In this document: positions 18,818-26,445 of the stretch, piece after piece | Layout of the letters: each line of letters opens with the position of its first letter | Numbering within the stretch: position 1 is the stretch's first letter | NCBI RefSeq assembly: GCF_011603255.1 | Contig: NZ_JAANCM010000014.1 | Location: forward strand, 1 to 64,000 | DNA: 64,000 bases | Source: Ferranicluibacter rubi | GTDB lineage: Bacteria; Pseudomonadota; Alphaproteobacteria; Rhizobiales; Rhizobiaceae | Direction of reading: 5' to 3' | Notes under the pieces: generated by a model | The model's database searches: none | Told to the model about the DNA's origin: nothing | The model's input: the letters and a program-made list of their open reading frames with translations, nothing else | Translations under genes and position numbers: made by a program

Positions 18818-19909
18818 TCACCACACCAGCCCCCGCGCCGCAACATCCTCGACCCGCGTCACCACACCCTCCCGATGAAACGTCATGACATCGAACAGGT
18901 TCGACACCACGCAGGTGTGGTTCGGCACGATCAGCACCTTGTCGCCGATCTCGGGTCGGGCGCCCGTCACCCGTGACAGGTCCACCACGCCATGCTCTTC
19001 GGACAGGCCGGTGATGACCGCATCCGGGTAGTCCACAATCACGCCGTAATCCGAAAATCCGAGCAGATCCGACGTCAACGCCTTGGAGCCGGCATCGAGG
19101 ACCGCGCGGTCTGGCGTCGGGCGGGCGACGACAGTGGCCAGGACCTGCATGGCGCAGTCGTCGAGCGTGCAGTGGCCGGAGCGGGCCATGGCGCGGTCGT
19201 TGTAGACGTAGGTTCCTGCCCGATGCTCGGTGGCCGAGGGCACGTGGTGGGCGGAGAAGAGGCTCGGCGTTCCCCCGTGGCTGACGATCGGGCAGGGGAT
19301 GCCGAGAGCCTTCAGGCTGGCGATGGCGCTGGAGAAGAAGGCTTCCACGGCCGCTTCGTCATGGGCCTTGGGGTAGGTCAGCAGACCGCCGAAGGTAAGG
19401 CCGTCTGCAGCAGCAATCGCCTGTGCCAGGAACACCGCTGCCGCCGGGTCCTGCACGCCGCAGCGTCCGGCGCCAGTGTCGCATTCGACCAGCACGATCA
19501 GCGGCTTGGCGCCTGCAAAACGGGCGGAGAGGCCGGCGACCGTGACAGTGCTGTCGGCGACGACCTTGAGGCTTGCAATCCGCTCGTTGAGCACCTTCAG
19601 CCGGTCGAGCTTTTCGGGCCCGAGAATGTTGAAGGTGATCAGGATATCGTCGAAGCCGGCGTCTGCGAAAACCTCGGCTTCGGTGATCTTCTGGCAGTTG
19701 ATGCCGCGCGCGCCGGCGGCTTCCTGCGCCTTGGCGATGGCGGGGATCTTGTGGGTCTTGATGTGCGGCCGGAAGGCGAGGCCGTGGCTGTCGAGATAGG
19801 TCTGCACGCGGGCGATGTTCGCCGCCAGCCGGTCCTCGTCGATGAGGGGCAGTGGCGTCGACAGCGACAGAATGGGCTGGCCGATCTGCGGCCGGGGCGG
19901 GGTGGTCAT
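18818..19909 (-). CDS. D-threonine aldolase-like PLP enzyme (DSD1/alr-N family)
   Basis: The product has 363 residues. The N-terminal alanine-racemase-like barrel holds the PLP-lysine motif RPHIKTHK (about 47-54). The C-terminal domain has the HxC metal pair His331/Cys333 in PNHTCVVSN, found in D-threonine aldolases and D-serine dehydratases. Enzymes of this fold cleave D-beta-hydroxy amino acids (D-threonine, D-phenylserine) or deaminate D-serine. The ATG at 19909 follows GGGAGAG. It lies 97 bp downstream of an M81-family gene on the same strand, so the two are probably co-transcribed with the NTF2-like gene. Confidence 0.85.
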   Translation of the reverse strand: MTTPPRPQIGQPILSLSTPLPLIDEDRLAANIARVQTYLDSHGLAFRPHIKTHKIPAIAKAQEAAGARGINCQKITEAEVFADAGFDDILITFNILGPEKLDRLKVLNERIASLKVVADSTVTVAGLSARFAGAKPLIVLVECDTGAGRCGVQDPAAAVFLAQAIAAADGLTFGGLLTYPKAHDEAAVEAFFSSAIASLKALGIPCPIVSHGGTPSLFSAHHVPSATEHRAGTYVYNDRAMARSGHCTLDDCAMQVLATVVARPTPDRAVLDAGSKALTSDLLGFSDYGVIVDYPDAVITGLSEEHGVVDLSRVTGARPEIGDKVLIVPNHTCVVSNLFDVMTFHREGVVTRVEDVAARGLVW

Positions 19910-20006
19910 CGGCGTCTCTCCCGGTGGTCTCGTTTTTGATGGTGCTTCGTCTTCTGCCGGTTGCCGGAGATTTGCGCAACGGGCTCTCCGATCCGCAAGC
20001 GCCGTC

Positions 20007-21491
20007 CTATCCCGCATCCGCCGCTAACGTGGCATGTCCATGCGGGTCGTCGATGATCGGCCAGATTTCGCGCGAGGCTCGGCGATAAGGGGTTTTTGCC
20101 GGGTTGTTCGGGTAGGGCGAGCCGGCGGAGCAGTAGAGGATCTCGGAGGCAATTTTCGAGAAAGCGGCATAGAAGTGGTTGGTGGATTTGATCACCAGCA
20201 CGTGCTTCTCGGTGGGGTCGATGCCGAGCGCGGTGAAGAGCGACGGGTCATAGCTCTGGACGCGGACCGAACTCAGGATGATGTCGATGCCATCGAGGTG
20301 GATGTGCGCGGCGTCGCCGAACGGCGCGACGCTCTCGCCGAAGCGCATCTCGGCATTGCGGACGACGCGCTTGACGGTGACGAGCCCGTCGATCGGGCTA
20401 CCGGTGCCGGGCGCGGATTTCGCGCCGAAGCGGAGCGGAATTTCGGCGCCTGTGCCGGCCGCGAGGCAGATCTGCACGGCGATCGGATCCCAGATCATGC
20501 CCACCGCGACATTGCTGGCTCCGCGCGCCAGAAGGGCCGCCAGGATGACTGTCGCATCCCCGGCCGTGCCGCCGCCCGGATTGTCCCACATATCGGCGAT
20601 GACGACGGGCCCGCGCGGGTTGGCCAGCGCCCGGTCGATCGCTTCCGCCTCGTCGATCTGCGGCATCATGAAGGTTCCGCGCTTGGAGAACAGCTCGAGG
20701 CCGAGTTCGCGGGCCAGTCGTTCGCCCTTGTCGGGATGTCCGTTCGTGATGGCGATGGTTTTCGTGCCCATCTCCGGCACGTCGCCGGCCATGAAGCCGT
20801 GGATGACGGAGAGGGACAGGATGTCGGGATCGTCCGCCTCTATCCGCATCAGCCGGTCCACGAAAGAGCGCATTGGCTCCCGCGAGGTCGGGAAGACGTC
20901 GATCATCCGGCAGTCGAACACGGACATGACCGGCTTCACACGGCCCTCCAGCGTGTCCACCGCGATCCGCCAGAGGTCCTCGGCGCGATCGACGAAGTCG
21001 GTGTGCGGGAATTCCTTGAAGACGACGAAGAAATCGACGGCCGCGACGCGCTTTGCAGTGAGGTGGCTGTGGGGATCGATTTCGGCGCAGAGGAGAATAT
21101 CCGGGCCGACGATCTCGCGGATGCGCGTCAGAAGATCACCTTCCGGATCGAGATAGCCGTCGGCCACCATCGCGCCGTGAAGCCCCATGACCACGCCATC
21201 GACGGGCATTGCGGCCCGCAATTGGTCGAGAATCTCGTCGCGCAGGCTCTCATAGGCCTGCCGGTTGATGAGACCGGCGGGGTCCGCCCAGGCGGCGGTG
21301 CCCTCGATCAGCGTCCAGCCTTTTTCCGCGCAGACCTTCCGTCCCACAGTGATGGGGGCGGTGCACAGGGTCGGGGTTTCCGGATGCTGGCCCGGAGGGG
21401 CGTAGAGGGACTCCTCGAACGCGCGTCGGTCGATGCAGATCGGCGCGAAGGTGTTGGTTTCCGTGGCGAGGGCGGCGGTAAAGAGACGCAA
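20007..21491 (-). CDS. M81-family (MlrC-like) metallopeptidase/amidohydrolase, paralog A
   Basis: The product has 494 residues. The TTG start at 21491 is supported by GGAAGG 9 nt upstream and by the family N-terminus LFTAALATETNTFAP that follows at once. The N-terminal DUF1485 part contains VVMGLHGAMV, GDLLTRIREIVG and a D-x-H motif in EIDPHSHLT, likely metal ligands. The C-terminal MlrC domain contains IADMWDNPGGGTAGDAT. MlrC hydrolyses linearised microcystin peptide bonds; other members are uncharacterised and often sit in catabolic clusters. A paralog lies at 26446. A beta-amino or D-amino amide substrate is conceivable but unproven. Confidence 0.85.
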   Translation of the reverse strand: MRLFTAALATETNTFAPICIDRRAFEESLYAPPGQHPETPTLCTAPITVGRKVCAEKGWTLIEGTAAWADPAGLINRQAYESLRDEILDQLRAAMPVDGVVMGLHGAMVADGYLDPEGDLLTRIREIVGPDILLCAEIDPHSHLTAKRVAAVDFFVVFKEFPHTDFVDRAEDLWRIAVDTLEGRVKPVMSVFDCRMIDVFPTSREPMRSFVDRLMRIEADDPDILSLSVIHGFMAGDVPEMGTKTIAITNGHPDKGERLARELGLELFSKRGTFMMPQIDEAEAIDRALANPRGPVVIADMWDNPGGGTAGDATVILAALLARGASNVAVGMIWDPIAVQICLAAGTGAEIPLRFGAKSAPGTGSPIDGLVTVKRVVRNAEMRFGESVAPFGDAAHIHLDGIDIILSSVRVQSYDPSLFTALGIDPTEKHVLVIKSTNHFYAAFSKIASEILYCSAGSPYPNNPAKTPYRRASREIWPIIDDPHGHATLAADAG

Positions 21492-21558
21492 CGGGCTAGG
21501 CCTTCCGCAGGTTGGCAGGGCAAGGCGCGGATCTGCGCGCCGCCCGATCTGTTGTCGC

Positions 21559-22044
21559 TCAGGCAGCCGGGTTCGGCAGGTAACCGGTGAAACCGCAGAT
21601 CTTCCAGCGGCCCTCATGCAGGCGGCAGGTATAGAGCGTCTGCCACTGCATCACGTCGAGGCTGCCATCGGTCTTGCGGATGCCGCCCTGGAATTTCTTG
21701 CGGGCAAGAGCCGTTTCGCCCTTCACCTCGATCTCTTCCAGCGTCGTCGTTGCAAAGATCGCCTGGCGTGGGTCTTCGCCATAGGTCTGGCCCTGAAAGT
21801 CGCGAGCCTGCTTCAGCCATTCGTCGCGATAAGCGGCGAGCGACGGAAACGCCAGGTTCCAGTCGTCCGGGTTCGGCTTGTGATTGCCGCTGATGGCGAG
21901 AAAGCCGTCCTCGACGAAATCGCCCGAGACCATCGACCAGTCCGCAGCGAGAAAGGCGTCGATGTCGCGGGGGACCAGCATCTCCCAGATGGAATGGCGC
22001 GCCACGTCGCTCGCCGGAAAGGGATTGGCATGGGGATCACGCAT
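21559..22044 (-). CDS. NTF2/SnoaL-like protein
   Basis: This 161-residue protein without a signal peptide has the look of an NTF2-like cone (N-terminal helices, SIWEMLVPRDIDAFLAADWS, then beta strands ending in LHEGRWKICGFTGYL). Such folds act as small isomerases, hydrolases or dehydratases, or bind ligands. It is first in the leftward transcript followed by M81 paralog A and the aldolase-like gene, and it is divergent from RidA across the GAAAATAATTT inverted pair. The specific reaction is unknown. Confidence 0.72.
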   Translation of the reverse strand: MRDPHANPFPASDVARHSIWEMLVPRDIDAFLAADWSMVSGDFVEDGFLAISGNHKPNPDDWNLAFPSLAAYRDEWLKQARDFQGQTYGEDPRQAIFATTTLEEIEVKGETALARKKFQGGIRKTDGSLDVMQWQTLYTCRLHEGRWKICGFTGYLPNPAA

Positions 22045-22061
22045 GGAATGACCTTCAATCT

Positions 22062-22143
22062 AAATTATTTTCATGGAAGCTCAAAAACTCTGGCCAAGTT
22101 CGGTTTTCTATGGTCCATTGTCAATCATCGACGAAAATAATTT
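22062..22143. promoter_or_regulatory. divergent promoter with 11-bp inverted pair (candidate RpiR sites)
   Basis: AAATTATTTTC (22062-22072) and GAAAATAATTT (22133-22143) are exact inverted repeats 60 bp apart. They flank an AT-rich divergent promoter region between the NTF2-like gene and RidA. Each half lies next to one start codon (22044 and 22158). Similar sites occur before the CUT1 operon. The RpiR-family gene two positions downstream is the obvious candidate binder; this is inference. Confidence 0.5.
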
Positions 22144-22157
22144 GCACGAGGGCCGCG

Positions 22158-22544
22158 ATGACCATCAAGCGATATGGCACTGAGAAAGCCGGTGCCGGTG
22201 GCCAGAGGCTGCCTTTCGCCCGCGCTGTGGAGGCTGCCGGCTGGCTGCATGTGTCCGGCCAGGTGGCCATGGAAGACGGCGAGATCATTCCGGGCGGCAT
22301 CGTCGAGCAGACCCACAAGACCATCGCCAATGTACTCGCCATTCTGGATGAGGCCGGTTACGGCGTCGAGCATGTCGTGCGTTGCGGCGTCTGGCTGGAC
22401 GATCCGCGTGACTTCTGGACCTTTAACAAGATCTACCAGTCATATTTCGGCGAGCATCCGCCAGCCCGCGCCTGCGTTCAGGCGTCCATGATGGTGGATT
22501 GCAAGGTCGAGATCGACTGCATCGCCTACAAGGCGCTGGTGTAA
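22158..22544 (+). CDS. RidA-family deaminase
   Basis: The product has 128 residues of the Rid/YjgF fold, with the signature-like ARACVQASMMVDCKVEIDCIA whose Arg corresponds to the catalytic arginine (split here as PPARACVQA and VDCKVEIDCIA). RidA proteins hydrolyse reactive enamine or imine intermediates made by PLP dehydratases. That fits the nearby aldolase/D-serine-dehydratase-like enzyme. The ATG at 22158 follows GAGGG; a longer form from 22110 would run through the operator region and is unlikely. It is the first gene of the operon with RpiR, SDR and GH20. Confidence 0.88.
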   Translation: MTIKRYGTEKAGAGGQRLPFARAVEAAGWLHVSGQVAMEDGEIIPGGIVEQTHKTIANVLAILDEAGYGVEHVVRCGVWLDDPRDFWTFNKIYQSYFGEHPPARACVQASMMVDCKVEIDCIAYKALV

Positions 22545-22590
22545 GGAACGCGGCAGAGGTCCGCGTTAAAGGGCTTCAGGGGGAGGCGGG

Positions 22591-23454
22591 ATGGATATCT
22601 TCACGACGATCCAGGAAGGCCGGGCACAGTTTTCGCCGTCCGAGCAGCGGATTGCCGATATTCTCCTCGGCGACTTCGAGTTCGCGGTCAACGCCTCCAT
22701 CATCGAGCTTGCCGAACGTGCGGAGGTATCGCCGCCGACCGTCACCCGTTTCTGCCGCAATGTCGGCTGCCAGAGCTTTTCCGACTTCAAGGTGAACCTT
22801 GCAAAGACCGCCTTCATCGGCGTGCGCTATCTCAACCCGGAGGCGAAAAGCACCGAGCCGGCGGATGTGGCGGAGGATGTCATCACCAAGGCACAGAACG
22901 CGCTGTTCATGATGCATCGCGCGCTCGATCCCGCGCTGCTGGACAAGGTGGCCGACCGCGTATCCCGCGCCGAGATGGTCTATACGTTCGGCTCCGGCGG
23001 CAACTCCTCGATGATCGCGACCGAGATGCAGAACCGGCTGTTTCGCCTGGGCTCCCGGGTGACGGCCAGCAACGATCACAACATGCAGCTGATGCTGACG
23101 GCCGCCGCCCGCACCAATGACGTGATCGTCGGCTCGTCTTTCTCGGGCCGCAATCCGGACCTCGCGCGCTGCTTCACGATCGCCCGCGAAAATGGCATCA
23201 CCACCATCGCGCTCACGCAATCGGACAGCCCGGTTGCCCGGGCGGCCGAACTGGTGGTCGGCATCGACCTGCCGGAGGGGGCCAACATCTTCCGCCCCAC
23301 ATCCACGCGCTTCGCCTTCCTCGCCGTCGTCGATGTAATCGCGAGCCTCGTCGCTTATCGCAACCGCAAGCTTTCCACCGTGACGCTGCGCCATATCAAG
23401 CAACAGTTGGTCGAACACCGCGATGGTGACGACCGCCAGATCCTCGGAGACTGA
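22591..23454 (+). CDS. MurR/RpiR-family transcriptional regulator
   Basis: The product has 287 residues. The N-terminal RpiR helix-turn-helix (about 1-77) includes ELAERAEVSPPTVTRFCRNV, and the C-terminal SIS sugar-phosphate-binding domain (about 120-260) includes YTFGSGGNSSMIATEMQNR and VGSSFSGRNPDL. SIS-type regulators sense phosphosugars such as GlcNAc-6-P or MurNAc-6-P. With GH20 and sugar dehydrogenases around it, a hexosamine-derived effector is plausible. It lies 46 bp after RidA; a short AACGCGG/CCGCGTT hairpin lies between them. It likely controls both divergent transcripts and perhaps the CUT1 operon through the GAAAAT sites. Confidence 0.92.
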   Translation: MDIFTTIQEGRAQFSPSEQRIADILLGDFEFAVNASIIELAERAEVSPPTVTRFCRNVGCQSFSDFKVNLAKTAFIGVRYLNPEAKSTEPADVAEDVITKAQNALFMMHRALDPALLDKVADRVSRAEMVYTFGSGGNSSMIATEMQNRLFRLGSRVTASNDHNMQLMLTAAARTNDVIVGSSFSGRNPDLARCFTIARENGITTIALTQSDSPVARAAELVVGIDLPEGANIFRPTSTRFAFLAVVDVIASLVAYRNRKLSTVTLRHIKQQLVEHRDGDDRQILGD

Positions 23455-23494
23455 CCATGCCGTGCACCTCTGCCCGTTCGAGAAGGGGTTGCCG

Positions 23495-24271
23495 ATGAGC
23501 CGCTCGGTTGCCGTCGTGACGGGCGCTGCCGGCGATATCGGCCGTGCGATCGCCTCTCGCCTGTCCGAAAGCCATGATGTGGTCGCGCTGGTCGATATCG
23601 ACGCGACGGCGCTCGATGCGGCTGCCGGCGCGCTTGGGCCCTCCGATCGCTTCGCGACGATCGTCTGCGACGTGACCGACGAGGCGAGCATTCGGTCGAT
23701 GGCGGAGGCTACGGCCGGCCTCGGCCTTGTGCGCACGCTGGTCAACAATGCCGGCGCGGCGCGCGCCGTCAGCCTGCACGATACGGACGGTGCCATCTGG
23801 CGGGCCGATGCGGCGCTCAATCTGGAAGCACCGTTTCTGGTGTTCCGCGCGCTGGAAGCCGCGCTGAAGGAAGCGCAGGGCTCCGTCGTCAACATTACCT
23901 CCGTCAACGGCCTCGCCGTGTTCGGCCACCCCGCCTACAGCGCTGCCAAGGCGGGGTTGATCCATCTGACGCAGTCGATTGCTGTCGAATACGGAAAGTT
24001 CGGCATCCGCGCCAATGCTGTTGCGCCGGGCACGGTTCGCACGCAGGCTTGGGAGGTGCGCGCGAGTGCCAACCCCCAGGTGTTCGAGGATGTGAAGCGC
24101 TGGTACGCGCTTCGCCGCATCGCGACGGCGGAGGATGTGGCCAACGCCGTTTTCTTCCTGGCCGGCGAGCAGGCCCGCGCCATCACCGGCGTCTGCCTCG
24201 CGGTGGATTGCGGGCTGACGGCCGGACAGGCCGAGCTGGCGCGGACCTTTTCGCAATCCGACAATTATTGA
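23495..24271 (+). CDS. short-chain dehydrogenase/reductase
   Basis: The product has 258 residues of the classical SDR fold, with the cofactor motif TGAAGDIG (about 9-16), NNAGA, the catalytic Ser in NITSVNG and YxxxK in HPAYSAAKAG. A C-terminal segment of the family type contains ITGVCLAVDCGLTAG. The first basic residue pattern after strand 2 (VDID) suggests NAD rather than NADP. It is located between the RpiR and GH20 genes of one operon and should oxidise or reduce a sugar intermediate. The substrate is unknown. Confidence 0.88.
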   Translation: MSRSVAVVTGAAGDIGRAIASRLSESHDVVALVDIDATALDAAAGALGPSDRFATIVCDVTDEASIRSMAEATAGLGLVRTLVNNAGAARAVSLHDTDGAIWRADAALNLEAPFLVFRALEAALKEAQGSVVNITSVNGLAVFGHPAYSAAKAGLIHLTQSIAVEYGKFGIRANAVAPGTVRTQAWEVRASANPQVFEDVKRWYALRRIATAEDVANAVFFLAGEQARAITGVCLAVDCGLTAGQAELARTFSQSDNY

Positions 24272-24300
24272 CATCACGACCGTCCAGAAGGGAAACCACC

Positions 24301-26223
24301 ATGGCAAAGGCACATAATTTCCGGCTCGAAAACAGCTGGCACCCGATCGAGGGAGAAGACTGCGGCGGCTTCGTTTTCACGCTGTTCAATCTGTCGGACG
24401 CGCCCGTTTCCGGCTTCAAGCTCGCCTATACGTCGCTGACACGGGTGATGGACGATCCCGCCTGCGGCAATGCCACCTTCCTGATGCGCAATGCCAATTT
24501 CCACCAGTTCGCCCCGCCGGAAGGCTTCGTGCTGGCGCCGGGTGGCAGCTGGCGCTTCACCGTGTCCGGTCTCTGGCGTCCGGCAAAGCACCGAACGGAC
24601 GGCGCGAAATCCGCTTATCTGACGCTCGGTGACGGTGCCCATGTGCCTGTCGATGTGGACGACCTGCTTCTCGGCGGGCGTCCGGCGGAACCTGCACCCG
24701 ACCTCTTGCCGAAGGGCGAAGTGACGGAGCCGTTCTACCTGCTTCCCTGGCCGAAGGCCGCAAGCCTCACGGCAGGGCATGCCGTGCCTGTCGCGCTCTA
24801 CCCCGCGGAGGGAACGGGAGTCGAGGATCTGAAGGCGGTCAGCGCGGTGATTGCGCTTTACCGGCGTCTTTTCAGCGTGGGGCATGTGCCGCTGTCGCTA
24901 GCGCCGGTTCATGAAGGGCGCGCCTTGCAATTCCAACAGGCCGAAGATCTCGGAGCCGAAGGCTATACACTCGACTTCGGCGATGTCGTCATGCTTGGCT
25001 ACGGCGGCCCTGCCGGCAGGCAGTACGGGCTGACGGCACTCGCCCAGATGCTGCACGGTGCCCGGACCGAAAAGGCCATGTTCCGCTTTCCCTCGGCCGG
25101 CGAAATCGCGGACGCACCGCGCTATGTCTGGCGCGGCTGCCATCTCGATGTGTCGCGGCAGTTTTATCCGGTTGCCGATGTTAACAGGCTGATCGACATT
25201 CTCGCCTGGTACCGGATGAACGTGTTCCACTGGCATCTCTCGGATGACGAGGCCTGGCGGCTGGAGATCAAGGCCTATCCGACGCTGACGACGCTCGGCG
25301 TGCTGCGTGGGCCGGAGGAGCCGATGCTGCCACAGCTCGGCAACGGCGCCGAGCCGGTCGGCGGGTTTTACTCGCAGGACGACGTGAAGGCGATCGTCGC
25401 GCATGCGCTGGCGCTGCATGTCGAGGTCGTGCCGGAGATCGACATTCCCGGCCACAGCACCGCGACGCTGGTCGCCCTGCCGGAACTTGCCGACGGGCAG
25501 GAAGCGCCCGACAGCTATCGCTCCGTCCAAGGCTTTCCTAACAATGCGTTGAACCCCGCGGTCGAGGAAACCTACGTTTTCCTTGGCAAAGTCTTCGACG
25601 AGATGGTGACGCTCTTCCCCTCGAAGCTCCTCCATATCGGCGGCGACGAGGTGGCCTCGAACACATGGATGGCGTCTCCACTCGCGCGCAAGCTGATGGC
25701 GGACGAGGGCATCGAGGGCACGTTCGGGCTGCAGAGCTATTTCATGAAGCGCATCCAGCAGATGCTGGGGACACGCGGCCGCCGTCTTGCCGGCTGGGAC
25801 GAGGTTTCCCATGGCGGCGGCGTCGATCCTGAGGGAACCCTGCTGATGGCTTGGCAGAAGCCGGAGGTCGGGGTGGAACTGGCACGCCAAGGCTATGATG
25901 TGGTGATGACGCCGGGGCAGGCCTATTACCTCGATATGGTGCAGGACGAGGCCTTCCAGGAGCCGGGCGCAAGCTGGGCCGGCACCGTGCCGCCGCAGCA
26001 CACCTACACGTACGAGGCGGTCGGCGATTTCCCGGAAGCGCTGCAGGCCCGCATGCGCGGCGTGCAGGCCTGCATCTGGTCGGAGCACTTCCTCAACCGC
26101 GACTATTTCAACCACCTCGTTTTCCCCCGCCTCGCAGCGGTTGCCGAGGCCGCGTGGACGCCACGGGAGCGCAAGGACTGGCAGCGGTTTGCGGCCTTGG
26201 CGCCGTTGAGCCCGAAGCTTTAG
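24301..26223 (+). CDS. GH20 beta-N-acetylhexosaminidase, cytosolic
   Basis: The product has 640 residues without a signal peptide. The N-terminal part (about 1-250) contains a beta domain and a GH20b-like domain. The catalytic TIM barrel follows, with RGCHLDVSRQFYP, HWHLSDDEAWRLEI and the catalytic pair Asp449-Glu450 in LLHIGGDEV. GH20 enzymes remove terminal beta-GlcNAc or GalNAc by substrate-assisted catalysis. Because the enzyme is cytosolic, the substrate must be imported intact, most simply by the CUT1 transporter at 14.3-18.6 kb. The ATG at 24301 lies 29 bp after the SDR stop with a GGGAAACC-type site. A palindromic repeat follows its stop directly. Confidence 0.92.
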   Translation: MAKAHNFRLENSWHPIEGEDCGGFVFTLFNLSDAPVSGFKLAYTSLTRVMDDPACGNATFLMRNANFHQFAPPEGFVLAPGGSWRFTVSGLWRPAKHRTDGAKSAYLTLGDGAHVPVDVDDLLLGGRPAEPAPDLLPKGEVTEPFYLLPWPKAASLTAGHAVPVALYPAEGTGVEDLKAVSAVIALYRRLFSVGHVPLSLAPVHEGRALQFQQAEDLGAEGYTLDFGDVVMLGYGGPAGRQYGLTALAQMLHGARTEKAMFRFPSAGEIADAPRYVWRGCHLDVSRQFYPVADVNRLIDILAWYRMNVFHWHLSDDEAWRLEIKAYPTLTTLGVLRGPEEPMLPQLGNGAEPVGGFYSQDDVKAIVAHALALHVEVVPEIDIPGHSTATLVALPELADGQEAPDSYRSVQGFPNNALNPAVEETYVFLGKVFDEMVTLFPSKLLHIGGDEVASNTWMASPLARKLMADEGIEGTFGLQSYFMKRIQQMLGTRGRRLAGWDEVSHGGGVDPEGTLLMAWQKPEVGVELARQGYDVVMTPGQAYYLDMVQDEAFQEPGASWAGTVPPQHTYTYEAVGDFPEALQARMRGVQACIWSEHFLNRDYFNHLVFPRLAAVAEAAWTPRERKDWQRFAALAPLSPKL

Positions 26224-26400
26224 GAAAAAAACCCTCTCTGCCCTGCCGGGCATCTCCCCCACAAGGGGGGAGAAGACCTGGGGCGGGCCTCTCTTTCCTT
26301 CAGCAGGCGTTGAAGGGTGAAGCGGTGGGCCGACCGCGAGTCCTCTCCCCCCCTTGTGGGGGAGATGGCCGGCAGGCCAGAGAGGGTTTTCCTTCCTTTC
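26223..26400. repeat. rhizobial palindromic intergenic element, copy 2
   Basis: Arms at about 26223-26278 and 26338-26400 are inverted copies containing CTCTCTGCCCTGCCGGGCAT on the left and the complement of CTCTCTGGCCTGCCGGCCAT on the right, with CCCCACAAGGGG-type inner stems. It is the same element as at 18648-18809, with a different central spacer. It begins immediately at the GH20 stop and precedes the second M81 gene, and may terminate or stabilise the GH20 mRNA. Confidence 0.75.
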
Positions 26401-26445
26401 TTCTTTCTCCCGCCCAACCCGAAACCCATCCAAGGGCCAGAAATC

